Below are positions 1 through 6,197 of a DNA stretch of 6,197 nucleotides, piece by piece. How positions within the stretch are numbered: position 1 is the first letter of the stretch; each line of letters starts with the position of its first letter. The position numbers were made by a program, and so were the translations under genes. The notes under the pieces are model-generated. The model ran no database searches, was not told the DNA's origin, and saw only the letters and a program-made list of their open reading frames with translations. This stretch comes from Melaminivora alkalimesophila (GTDB taxonomy: Bacteria; Pseudomonadota; Gammaproteobacteria; Burkholderiales; Burkholderiaceae_C): the NCBI RefSeq assembly GCF_000282995.1, contig NZ_ALEE01000575.1, forward strand, positions 1 through 6,197, given 5' to 3'.

Positions 1-1012
1 CGGCCAGCCGGTGCGTGGCTACGCCATGGACACGCACCTGGTCAAGAGCGGCACGCCCACCATGGGCGGGGTACTGATCCTGCTGGCGATCGCCATTTCC
101 ACGCTGCTGTGGTTCGACCTGTCGAACCGCTTCGTGTGGATCGTGCTGGCCGTCACCCTGGGCTTCGGGGCGATCGGCTGGGTGGACGACTGGCGCAAGG
201 TCGTCAACAAGGATCCCGAGGGGATGCGCTCGCGCGAGAAATATTTCTGGCAGTCGCTGATCGGCCTGATGGCGGCGCTGTACCTGGTGTTCTCGATCTC
301 GGAGAACTCGAACGCGCGCGTCTTCGAGCTGTTCCTCACCTGGGTGCAGTCGGGCTTCTCGCTCGACCTGCCGCCCAAGGCGGGGCTGCTGCTGCCGTTC
401 TTCAAGGAGGTGAGCTACCCGCTGGGCGTGCTCGGCTTCGTCGTCCTGACCTACCTGGTCATCGTGGGTTCGAGCAATGCGGTGAACCTGACGGATGGCC
501 TGGACGGGCTGGCCATCATGCCGGTGATCATGGTCGGTTCGGCGCTGGGCATCTTCGCCTACGTGACGGGCAACGCGGTGTACGCCAAGTACCTGCTGTT
601 CCCGCACATCGCCGGCGCCGGCGAGCTGCTGATCTTCTGCGCGGCGCTGGCCGGCGCGGGCCTGGCCTTCCTGTGGTTCAACGCACACCCGGCGCAGGTC
701 TTCATGGGCGACGTGGGGGCGCTGGCGCTGGGCGGCGCGCTCGGCACCATCGCGGTGATCGTGCGCCAGGAGATCGTGCTGGCGATCATGGGCGGGATTT
801 TCGTGGTCGAGGCGGTCTCGGTGATGCTGCAGGTGGTGTGGTTCAAGTACACGCGCCGGCGCTACGGCGAAGGCCGGCGCCTGCTGAAGATGGCGCCGCT
901 GCACCACCATTTCGAGAAGAGCGGCTGGAAGGAGACGCAGGTCGTCGTCCGGTTCTGGATCATCACCATGCTGCTGTGCCTGGTGGGGCTGTCCACGCTG
1001 AAGCTGCGCTGA
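1..1012 (+). CDS. mraY: MraY, phospho-N-acetylmuramoyl-pentapeptide-transferase (5' partial)
   Basis: MraY is an integral inner-membrane enzyme that transfers phospho-MurNAc-pentapeptide from its UDP carrier to undecaprenyl phosphate, giving lipid I. The reading frame is open from base 2 (residues G-Q-P-V-R), so the gene begins upstream; a GTG at 11 lies inside the conserved GQPVR segment and is not the start. About 55 N-terminal residues, including the first membrane helix, are missing by comparison with E. coli MraY (360 aa); 336 codons are present. Family motifs are intact: GTPTMGG near the left edge, the Asp pair of WVDDW (185-190), NLTDGLDG (485-508), FMGDVG with its catalytic-site Asp (codon 710), and the HHH of PLHHHFE (902-910). 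Several hydrophobic helices separate them. The loop before LLLPFFKEV is longer than in E. coli, which I recall as usual in betaproteobacteria. The gene ends in TGA two bases before murD. The identification is secure. Confidence 0.98.
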   Translation, partial: GQPVRGYAMDTHLVKSGTPTMGGVLILLAIAISTLLWFDLSNRFVWIVLAVTLGFGAIGWVDDWRKVVNKDPEGMRSREKYFWQSLIGLMAALYLVFSISENSNARVFELFLTWVQSGFSLDLPPKAGLLLPFFKEVSYPLGVLGFVVLTYLVIVGSSNAVNLTDGLDGLAIMPVIMVGSALGIFAYVTGNAVYAKYLLFPHIAGAGELLIFCAALAGAGLAFLWFNAHPAQVFMGDVGALALGGALGTIAVIVRQEIVLAIMGGIFVVEAVSVMLQVVWFKYTRRRYGEGRRLLKMAPLHHHFEKSGWKETQVVVRFWIITMLLCLVGLSTLKLR

Positions 1013-1014
1013 CC

Positions 1015-1260
1015 ATGACGGAACCCAGGCAAGACATCCCCATCGCAGCCGCACCGCCGGCGCCCACGGCCGCCGCCGAGGCGGCCGAGTTCGTGGCGCG
1101 CATCTTCGCCGAGGTGGGCCGCGAGGAAGAACAGGCGCCGGGCCGCGACACGCCGGCCGCGGCACCCGCCGCCACTGCGCCGGTCGATGCGCCTGGGGCG
1201 GCTGCGGCGGAGCTGGACGCGCAGGCGCTGGCGGCGACGCTCGGCGGCCTGCTGGCCGGG
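1015..1260 (+). other. Low-complexity N-terminal extension of MurD (residues 1-82)
   Basis: These codons precede the first core strand of MurD and have no counterpart in the E. coli enzyme. The composition is dominated by Ala, Pro and Glu. Two stretches look helical: residues 19-40, containing [15 protein letters not shown] with an F-V-I-F hydrophobic face, and residues 62-82, containing [17 protein letters not shown]. An Ala/Pro linker (about 41-61) joins them. Third positions remain strongly G/C, as in the rest of the gene, which supports real translation. The function is unknown; a flexible docking segment is possible but is only inference. Confidence 0.7.
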
Positions 1261-2787
1261 CGGCGCGTGCTGGTGCTGGGCCTGGGAGCGTCCGGGCTGG
1301 CGATGGCGCGCTGGTGCGCCGCCTGCGGGGCCGAGGTCACGGTGGCCGACACGCGCGCCGAGCCGCCGCAGCTGCCGGCCCTGCGCCAGGAGCTGCCGCA
1401 GCTGCGCTTCATCGCCGGACCCTTCGGAGAAGGCCTGCTGGCCGAGGCGGGCGGGCCGCACGCCGTGCTGCGCTCGCCCGGCCTGGCGCCCTCGCAGGTG
1501 GCGCCGGTGGTGGACGCGGCGCGCGCCATCGGCGTGCCGGTGTGGAGCGAGCTGGACCTGTTTGCCCAGGCGCTGGCGGCGCTGGGCGAGCGGCACGGCT
1601 ACCGCCCGGCCGTGCTGGCGATCACGGGCACCAACGGCAAGACCACCGTGACGGCCCTGACGGGGCAGCTGCTCGAGCGCGCCGGGCTGGATGCGGCAGT
1701 GGCCGGCAACATCGGGCCCACGCTGCTCGACACCCTAGCTGCGCGGGTGCGGGGCGCCACGCTGCCGGCCGCCTGGGTGCTGGAATTGTCGAGCTTCCAG
1801 CTCGACGGCGTGCAGGGTTTCGAGCCGACCGCGGCGGTGGTGCTCAACCTGACGCAGGACCACCTCGACTGGCACGGCGACATGCCGGCCTACGCGGCCG
1901 CCAAGGCGCGCATCTTCGGCGAGCGTGCGCTGATGGTGCTCAACCGCGAGGATCCGGCCGTGATGGCGATGCTGCCGCCGCCGGCGCCCACGGGCGTGCG
2001 CGGGCAGCGGCCCCGGCCGCGTGCCCACGTGTGCTTCGGCGCCGACCTGCCGCGCCGCCCGGGCGACTTCGGCATCGAGGTGGTGGCCGGCATGGCCTGG
2101 CTGGTGCGGGCGCACGAGGCCGAGGCGACGGCGCGGCGCCCGCGTGGCGCTCCAGCGCAGGGCGCCGAGGAGCTGCTGCACATCCAGCGCCTGATGCCGG
2201 CCGAGGCGCTGCGCATTCGCGGCCGGCACAACGCCACCAACGCCCTGGCGGCGCTGGCGCTGGCCCAGGCGGCGGGCTGCGCGCTGGGGCCGCTGCTGCA
2301 TGGCCTGCGCGAATACCGCGGCGAGCCGCACCGCGTGGAGCCGATCGCCGTGGTGCACGAGGTCGAGTACGTGGACGACAGCAAGGGCACGAACGTCGGG
2401 GCGACGGCAGCGGCGTTGGCGGGCCTGGGGGCCGAGCGCCGGCTGGTCGCGATTCTCGGCGGCGATGGCAAGGGGCAGGATTTCACGCCGCTGGCGGCGC
2501 CGGTGGCGCGCCACGCGCGCGCGGTGGTGCTGATCGGGCGCGACGCGCCGCAGATCCGCGCCGCGCTGCAGGGCTGCGGCGTGCCGCTGCTGGAGGCGCA
2601 CACGCTGCCCGCGGCGGTGCGGCTGGCAGCGGCGCAGGCCCGGCCGGGCGATGCCGTGCTGCTTTCGCCGGCCTGTGCCAGCTGGGACATGTTCGATGGC
2701 TACGTGCAGCGCGCGCAGGTCTTTCGCGCGGCGGTGCAGGAGCTGGCCGAGGAGGCGGGCCAGCCCATGGGAGGGAGCGGGGCATGA
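1015..2787 (+). CDS. murD: MurD, UDP-N-acetylmuramoyl-L-alanine--D-glutamate ligase, with N-terminal extension
   Basis: MurD is the cytoplasmic ATP-dependent ligase that adds D-glutamate to UDP-MurNAc-L-Ala. The protein is 590 aa, against 438 in E. coli. Residues 1-82 are an Ala/Pro/Glu-rich extension. The UDP-binding domain follows ([10 protein letters not shown], 85-94), then the ATPase domain with the P-loop ITGTNGKTT (203-211, Lys209), ELSSFQL (257-263, Glu257 the expected Mg ligand), [10 protein letters not shown] (278-287) and AAAK (Lys297, position of the carbamylated lysine). The C-terminal domain has HNATNALAA (405-413), DSKGTN (455-460) and [10 protein letters not shown] (551-560). 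About 39 extra residues lie between Lys297 and HNATN compared with E. coli. The ATG at 1015, two bases after mraY, is the best start although no Shine-Dalgarno is evident; in-frame GTGs at 1093 and 1114 are weaker alternatives. The end overlaps ftsW by ATGA. The function is secure and the start fairly so. Confidence 0.97.
   Translation: MTEPRQDIPIAAAPPAPTAAAEAAEFVARIFAEVGREEEQAPGRDTPAAAPAATAPVDAPGAAAAELDAQALAATLGGLLAGRRVLVLGLGASGLAMARWCAACGAEVTVADTRAEPPQLPALRQELPQLRFIAGPFGEGLLAEAGGPHAVLRSPGLAPSQVAPVVDAARAIGVPVWSELDLFAQALAALGERHGYRPAVLAITGTNGKTTVTALTGQLLERAGLDAAVAGNIGPTLLDTLAARVRGATLPAAWVLELSSFQLDGVQGFEPTAAVVLNLTQDHLDWHGDMPAYAAAKARIFGERALMVLNREDPAVMAMLPPPAPTGVRGQRPRPRAHVCFGADLPRRPGDFGIEVVAGMAWLVRAHEAEATARRPRGAPAQGAEELLHIQRLMPAEALRIRGRHNATNALAALALAQAAGCALGPLLHGLREYRGEPHRVEPIAVVHEVEYVDDSKGTNVGATAAALAGLGAERRLVAILGGDGKGQDFTPLAAPVARHARAVVLIGRDAPQIRAALQGCGVPLLEAHTLPAAVRLAAAQARPGDAVLLSPACASWDMFDGYVQRAQVFRAAVQELAEEAGQPMGGSGA
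2770..2774 (+). promoter_or_regulatory. Ribosome binding site of ftsW
   Basis: GGAGG lies 9 bases before the ftsW ATG at 2784, inside the last codons of murD. It decides the ftsW start, because that ATG overlaps the murD stop as ATGA (2784-2787). The site also dictates the glycine-rich end of MurD (MGGSGA). The arrangement suggests translational coupling of ftsW to murD. Confidence 0.85.
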
Positions 2788-4070
2788 GCGCCGCCACGGG
2801 CAAGGCCGGACACGCCGCCGGGCGCTGGCAGCGCTGGCAGGCCTGGCTGGGTGCGCGCCGCGAGGGGGCGGACGTGCTGCTGCCGGTGCGCGTGGGCGGC
2901 ACCGAGTACCGCCAGACCACCGCCACCCCGGCGCACGTGCTGGGCTTCGACACCGCACTGCTGTGGGTGGTGGTGCTGCTGCTGGCCTTCAGCCTGGTGA
3001 TGGTTTATTCGGCCTCCATCGCCATGCCGGACAACCCGCGCTTCGGCACGATCGCGCCCACGCACTTCGTGCTGCGCCATGCCATGGCCATCGGCATGGG
3101 CTTCGTGGCGGCGCTGATCGCCTTCCAGGTCTCGATGAATGCCTGGGAGCGCATGGCGCCCTGGCTGTTCGTCGCCTCGCTGGTGCTGCTGATCGCGGTG
3201 CTGGTCCCGCACGTCGGCACCATGGTCAACGGCGCGCGGCGCTGGCTCAGCCTGGGGGTGATGAACTTCCAGCCGTCGGAGCTCGCCAAGTTCGCGGTGC
3301 TGATCTACGCCGCCGACTACATGGTGCGCAAGATGGAGGTCAAGGAGCGGTTTTTCCGCGCGGTGATCCCGATGGGCGCGGCCGTCGCCGTGGTCGGGGC
3401 GCTGTTGCTGGCCGAGCCCGACATGGGGGCCTTCATGGTGATTGCCGTGATCGCCATGGGCATTCTGTTCCTGGGCGGCGTGAACGCGCGCATGTTCTTC
3501 CTGATCGCGTTCATCCTGCTGCTGGCCTTCGCCGCCATGGTGTGGCTGTCGCCGTGGCGGCGCGAGCGCATCTTTGCCTACCTCGACCCTTTCAGCGAGG
3601 CGCACGCGCTGGGCAAGGGCTACCAGCTCTCGCACGCGCTGATCGCCATCGGCCGGGGCGAGGTCTTCGGGGTGGGGCTGGGGGCGAGCGTGGAGAAGCT
3701 GCACTGGCTGCCGGAGGCGCACACCGACTTCCTGCTGGCGGTGATCGGCGAGGAATTCGGCCTGGTGGGCGTGCTTGCGCTGATCCTGGCCTTCCTGTGG
3801 CTCACGCGGCGCATCATGCAGATCGGTCGCCAGGCGATTGCGCTCGACCGGGTGTTCTCCGGCCTGGTGGCGCAGGGCGTGGCGATCTGGCTGGGTTTCC
3901 AGGCCTTCATCAACATGGGCGTGAACCTGGGGGCGCTGCCGACCAAGGGGCTCACGCTGCCCCTGATGAGCTTCGGCGGCTCGGCCATCCTGATGAACCT
4001 GGTCGCCATCGCGGTGGTGCTGCGTGTCGATTACGAGAACAAACTATTGATGAGGGGAGGCCGCGCATGA
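2784..4070 (+). CDS. ftsW: FtsW, septal SEDS peptidoglycan glycosyltransferase
   Basis: FtsW is a SEDS-family inner-membrane protein that polymerises lipid II into glycan strands at the septum, together with its class B penicillin-binding protein FtsI. The protein is 428 aa (E. coli 414). A cytoplasmic tail of about 53 residues precedes the first membrane helix (about 57-78, rich in V and L). The hydrophobic pattern fits the usual ten helices. Conserved SEDS features are NGARRW (149-154), FQPSELAK (162-169), LPEAHTDF with Asp315 at the position of the proposed catalytic Asp (E. coli Asp297), GEEFG just after it, and [15 protein letters not shown] beginning at Pro386. The PTKG motif and the HTD loop, with murD and murG on either side, favour FtsW over its paralogue RodA. 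The gene overlaps murD at its start and murG at its end by ATGA. Codon use near the end departs from the rest of the gene (see the AT-rich patch before murG). Confidence 0.98.
   Translation: MSAATGKAGHAAGRWQRWQAWLGARREGADVLLPVRVGGTEYRQTTATPAHVLGFDTALLWVVVLLLAFSLVMVYSASIAMPDNPRFGTIAPTHFVLRHAMAIGMGFVAALIAFQVSMNAWERMAPWLFVASLVLLIAVLVPHVGTMVNGARRWLSLGVMNFQPSELAKFAVLIYAADYMVRKMEVKERFFRAVIPMGAAVAVVGALLLAEPDMGAFMVIAVIAMGILFLGGVNARMFFLIAFILLLAFAAMVWLSPWRRERIFAYLDPFSEAHALGKGYQLSHALIAIGRGEVFGVGLGASVEKLHWLPEAHTDFLLAVIGEEFGLVGVLALILAFLWLTRRIMQIGRQAIALDRVFSGLVAQGVAIWLGFQAFINMGVNLGALPTKGLTLPLMSFGGSAILMNLVAIAVVLRVDYENKLLMRGGRA
4055..4060 (+). promoter_or_regulatory. Ribosome binding site of murG
   Basis: GGGAGG lies 6 bases before the murG ATG at 4067, within the last codons of ftsW, and so encodes part of the R-G-G-R-A tail of FtsW. 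The murG ATG overlaps the ftsW TGA as ATGA (4067-4070). It is a strong, well-spaced site, preceded by an unusually AT-rich stretch. Confidence 0.88.
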
Positions 4071-5140
4071 CCGGCAGGACCGCCCTCATCATGGCCGGCG
4101 GCACCGGCGGCCACATCTTCCCGGGCTTGGCCGTCGCCGAGGAGCTGCGCGCGCGCGGCTGGCGCGTGCATTGGCTGGGCACGCCCGGCAGCATGGAGGC
4201 GCGCATCGTGCCGCCGCAGGGCTTTGCCTTCGAGGCCATCGATTTTTCCGGCGTGCGCGGCAAGGGGCTGGCGACGCTGCTGCTGCTGCCGCTGCGCCTG
4301 CTGCGCGCGCTGGCGCAGGCCTGGGGCGTGCTGCGGCGCGTGCGCCCGGACGTGGTGGTCGGGCTCGGCGGCTACGTGACCTTCCCCGGCGGCCTGGTGG
4401 CGGCGGCCACGGGCCGGCCACTGGTGCTGCACGAGCAAAATTCCGTGCCCGGCATGGCCAACCGCCTGCTCGCCCGCGTGGCCGAGCGTGTGTTCACCGC
4501 CTTCCCCGGGGTGCTGGCCGGCCGGCGCACGCAATGGGTGGGCAATCCGCTGCGTGCCGCCTTCCTGCGGCAGCCCGCACCGGCCGAGCGCTTTGCCGGG
4601 CGCAGCGGTCCGCTGCGCCTGCTGGTCGTGGGCGGCAGCCTGGGGGCGCGTGCGCTCAACGAGATCGTGCCCCAGGCGCTGGCGCTGGTTCCGGCCGGGC
4701 AGCGCCCGCGGGTCGTGCACCAAAGCGGCGCCACGCAGATCGAGCAGCTGCGCGCCAACTACCAGGCGGCCGGCGTCGAGGCCGAACTGACGCCCTTCAT
4801 CGAGGACACGGCGGCCGCCTGTGCCGAGGCCGACCTGATCGTCTGCCGCGCCGGCGCGAGCACCGTGACCGAGATCGCTGCCGTGGGCGCGGCTGCCGTG
4901 TTCGTGCCCTTTCCCTTCGCGGTGGACGACCACCAGAGCACCAACGCGCGCTTCCTCACGGACGCCGGCGCCGGCTGGCTGGTGCCGCAGGACCGGCTGA
5001 CGCCCGAATGGCTGGCGCAGCTGCTGCAGGAGACACCGCGCGCCACCTTGCTGCAGCACGCGCAGCGGGCCCACGCGATGCGAAAGACACAAGCCACCCG
5101 CGAGGTGGCGATGGCCTGTGAGGAGCTGGCCGCACCATGA
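4067..5140 (+). CDS. murG: MurG, UDP-GlcNAc:lipid I N-acetylglucosaminyltransferase
   Basis: MurG is a GT-B fold (GT28 family) enzyme bound to the inner face of the membrane. It transfers GlcNAc from UDP-GlcNAc to lipid I, forming lipid II. The length, 357 aa, matches E. coli (355). The N-terminal acceptor domain carries the glycine-rich loop GGTGGH (11-16), the second loop [11 protein letters not shown] (99-109) and HEQN (122-125). Between the loops, residues 68-90 are Leu-rich with Arg, fitting the hydrophobic, basic-edged patch that docks MurG on the membrane. The C-terminal donor domain has GGSLGA (189-194), HQSG (218-221), [11 protein letters not shown] (260-270, Glu269 expected to hold the UDP-GlcNAc ribose) and DDHQSTN (287-293). 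All the key positions are present. The start is fixed by the strong ribosome binding site and the ATGA overlap with ftsW. The stop overlaps the murC start. Confidence 0.98.
   Translation: MTGRTALIMAGGTGGHIFPGLAVAEELRARGWRVHWLGTPGSMEARIVPPQGFAFEAIDFSGVRGKGLATLLLLPLRLLRALAQAWGVLRRVRPDVVVGLGGYVTFPGGLVAAATGRPLVLHEQNSVPGMANRLLARVAERVFTAFPGVLAGRRTQWVGNPLRAAFLRQPAPAERFAGRSGPLRLLVVGGSLGARALNEIVPQALALVPAGQRPRVVHQSGATQIEQLRANYQAAGVEAELTPFIEDTAAACAEADLIVCRAGASTVTEIAAVGAAAVFVPFPFAVDDHQSTNARFLTDAGAGWLVPQDRLTPEWLAQLLQETPRATLLQHAQRAHAMRKTQATREVAMACEELAAP
5120..5125 (+). promoter_or_regulatory. Ribosome binding site of murC
   Basis: GAGGAG lies 11 bases before the murC ATG at 5137, inside the end of murG (codons for the E-E-L of its C-terminus). 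The spacing is longer than the optimum of about 7, so the site may be weaker than the ftsW and murG sites. The ATGA overlap (5137-5140) would help reinitiation. Confidence 0.7.
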
Positions 5141-6197
5141 AGCACGCCATCCAGCACATCCACTTCGTCGGCATCGGCGGCTCGGGCATGAGCGGCATCG
5201 CCGAGGTGTTGCACAACCTGGGTTTCCGGATCTCGGGTTCCGACCTGGAGGACGGGCCGGTGCTGCAGCGCCTGGCGTCGCTGGGCATCGCCACGCGGGT
5301 CGGCCACGCCGCCGCGCACGTGGCCGGCGCCGACGCGGTCGTCACCTCCACCGCCGTGCAGGCGGACAACCCGGAGGTGCAGGCGGCGCGCGCGCAGGGC
5401 ATTCCGGTGGTGCCGCGCGCGCTGATGCTGGCCGAGCTGATGCGCCTGCGCCGCGGCATCGCCATCGCGGGCGCGCACGGCAAGACCACCACCACCAGCC
5501 TGGTCGCCAGCATCCTGGCCGAGGCCGGGATGGACCCGACCTACGTCATCGGTGGGCGCCTGAACAGCGCCGGCAGCAACGCCCGGCTCGGACAGGGCGA
5601 ATACATCGTGGTCGAGGCGGACGAGTCCGACGCCTCCTTCCTGAACCTGCTGCCGGTGCTGGCGGTGGTGACCAACATCGACGCCGACCACATGGAAACC
5701 TACGGCCACGACTTCGGCCGGCTCAAGCAGGCCTTCGTGGACTTCCTGCACCGCATGCCCTTCTACGGCCGCGCCATCGTCTGCACGGACGACCCGGCGG
5801 TGCGCGAGATCGCCCCGCAGGTCGCGCGCCCGCTCACGCGCTACGGCCTGTCCGAGGACGCCGACGTGCGCGCCACCGGCGTGCGCGCCGTGGGCACGCA
5901 GATGCACTTCGGCGTGCAGCGGTGCATCGCGGGCGAGCCGCTGCCGGCGCTGGACGTGGTGCTCAACCTGCCGGGCCTGCACAACGTGCAGAACGCGCTG
6001 GCGGCCATTGCCGTGGCGGCGGAGCTGCAGGTGCCGGACGCGGCGCTGCTGCGGGCGCTGGCGGGCTTCACCGGCGTGGGGCGGCGCTTTCAGGGCCACG
6101 GCGAATTGCCGGCCCGGGGCGGCGGGCACTTCATCCTGGTCGAGGACTACGGCCACCACCCGGTGGAGCTGGCGGCGACGCTGGCGGCGGCGCGCGG
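5137..6197 (+). CDS. murC: MurC, UDP-N-acetylmuramate--L-alanine ligase (3' partial)
   Basis: MurC is the cytoplasmic ATP-dependent ligase that adds the first stem-peptide residue, L-alanine, to UDP-MurNAc. The frame stays open to the window edge, giving 353 codons. E. coli MurC has 491 residues, so roughly 110-130 C-terminal residues should lie beyond. The UDP-binding domain opens with [17 protein letters not shown] (from residue 9), with the MurC-type glycine loop. The P-loop [10 protein letters not shown] follows (112-121, Lys116), which is GAHGKT rather than the GTNGKT of MurD. Further motifs are EADESDASF (160-168), TNIDADHME (179-187), [13 protein letters not shown] (278-290), GVGRRFQ (313-319) and EDYGHHP (336-342). 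The GAHGKT loop, EADESD and YGHHP separate MurC from MurD, MurE and MurF. The gene most likely sits inside the same transcript, with ddl expected next. MurC is functionally upstream of MurD although it is encoded after it. Confidence 0.98.
   Translation, partial: MKHAIQHIHFVGIGGSGMSGIAEVLHNLGFRISGSDLEDGPVLQRLASLGIATRVGHAAAHVAGADAVVTSTAVQADNPEVQAARAQGIPVVPRALMLAELMRLRRGIAIAGAHGKTTTTSLVASILAEAGMDPTYVIGGRLNSAGSNARLGQGEYIVVEADESDASFLNLLPVLAVVTNIDADHMETYGHDFGRLKQAFVDFLHRMPFYGRAIVCTDDPAVREIAPQVARPLTRYGLSEDADVRATGVRAVGTQMHFGVQRCIAGEPLPALDVVLNLPGLHNVQNALAAIAVAAELQVPDAALLRALAGFTGVGRRFQGHGELPARGGGHFILVEDYGHHPVELAATLAAAR

Noticed and set aside
11..1012. GTG at 11 as the start of a complete mraY
   Set aside because: The frame is open to the window edge and the bases before it encode G-Q-P of the conserved GQPVR segment, so the gene is cut by the window.
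109..1014. murD reading frame open far upstream of 1015, suggesting a much longer or fused protein
   Set aside because: The upstream part overlaps conserved mraY in another frame and reads as Gly/Arg/Ala-rich noise. High GC simply removes stop codons. The same applies to the ftsW frame upstream of 2784 (from 1314) and the murG frame upstream of 4067 (from 2651).
1735..2958. Long open frame of 407 codons on the minus strand across murD and the start of ftsW
   Set aside because: It has the same signature of a GC-rich shadow: Arg/Ala/His/Gln-rich, no recognisable domain, and fully antisense to conserved murD.
4271..4315. CTG-rich run resembling a short tandem repeat
   Set aside because: It encodes the Leu-rich patch of MurG and follows the normal leucine codon preference. 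The units are interrupted and there is no sign of a simple-sequence expansion.
4759..6159. Long open frame of 466 codons on the minus strand across the end of murG and most of murC
   Set aside because: It lies wholly antisense to two well-recognised genes. Its product is His/Arg/Gln-rich low-complexity sequence typical of the reverse of GC-rich coding DNA, with no family motif.
1..6197. Search for a novel accessory system, mobile element, CRISPR, toxin gene, RNA gene or terminator
   Set aside because: Five conserved dcw genes fill the window with at most a 2-base gap. No repeats, no hairpin followed by a T-run, and no block of foreign composition were seen.

Overview
The window is an internal piece of the dcw (division and cell wall) cluster of a Gram-negative bacterium. 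It holds five same-strand genes in the order mraY (5' end missing), murD, ftsW, murG, murC (3' end missing). The DNA is very GC-rich, with G or C at almost every third codon position. Three things point to a betaproteobacterium of the order Burkholderiales, probably Comamonadaceae-like: the gene order, the MraY sequence (for example the motif [17 protein letters not shown] and a long loop before LLLPFFKEV), and the large MurD with extra internal segments. The family is an inference from remembered sequences; the genus cannot be fixed without a search.

Layout: 1-1012 mraY, then a 2-base gap; 1015-2787 murD; 2784-4070 ftsW; 4067-5140 murG; 5137-6197 murC, running off the end. The last three junctions are ATGA overlaps, each with a purine-rich ribosome binding site just upstream. 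No non-coding stretch is longer than 2 bases, and I see no promoter, terminator, RNA gene, repeat array, CRISPR or mobile element. The genes are therefore expected to be co-transcribed from a promoter upstream of the window and to be translationally coupled.

The products form one pathway. MurC and MurD add L-Ala and D-Glu to UDP-MurNAc in the cytoplasm. MraY moves the finished phospho-MurNAc-pentapeptide onto undecaprenyl phosphate (lipid I). MurG adds GlcNAc to make lipid II. FtsW, a SEDS glycosyltransferase, polymerises lipid II at the division septum. In related genomes ddl, ftsQ, ftsA and ftsZ usually follow murC, and murE and murF usually precede mraY.

I found no previously undescribed system: this is conserved core genome. 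The points worth a second look are small. They are an 82-residue Ala/Pro/Glu-rich N-terminal extension and internal inserts in MurD, a mraY-murD junction that lacks the Shine-Dalgarno/ATGA arrangement of the others, an AT-rich rare-codon patch before the murG ribosome binding site, and a Trp/Arg-rich cytoplasmic tail on FtsW.
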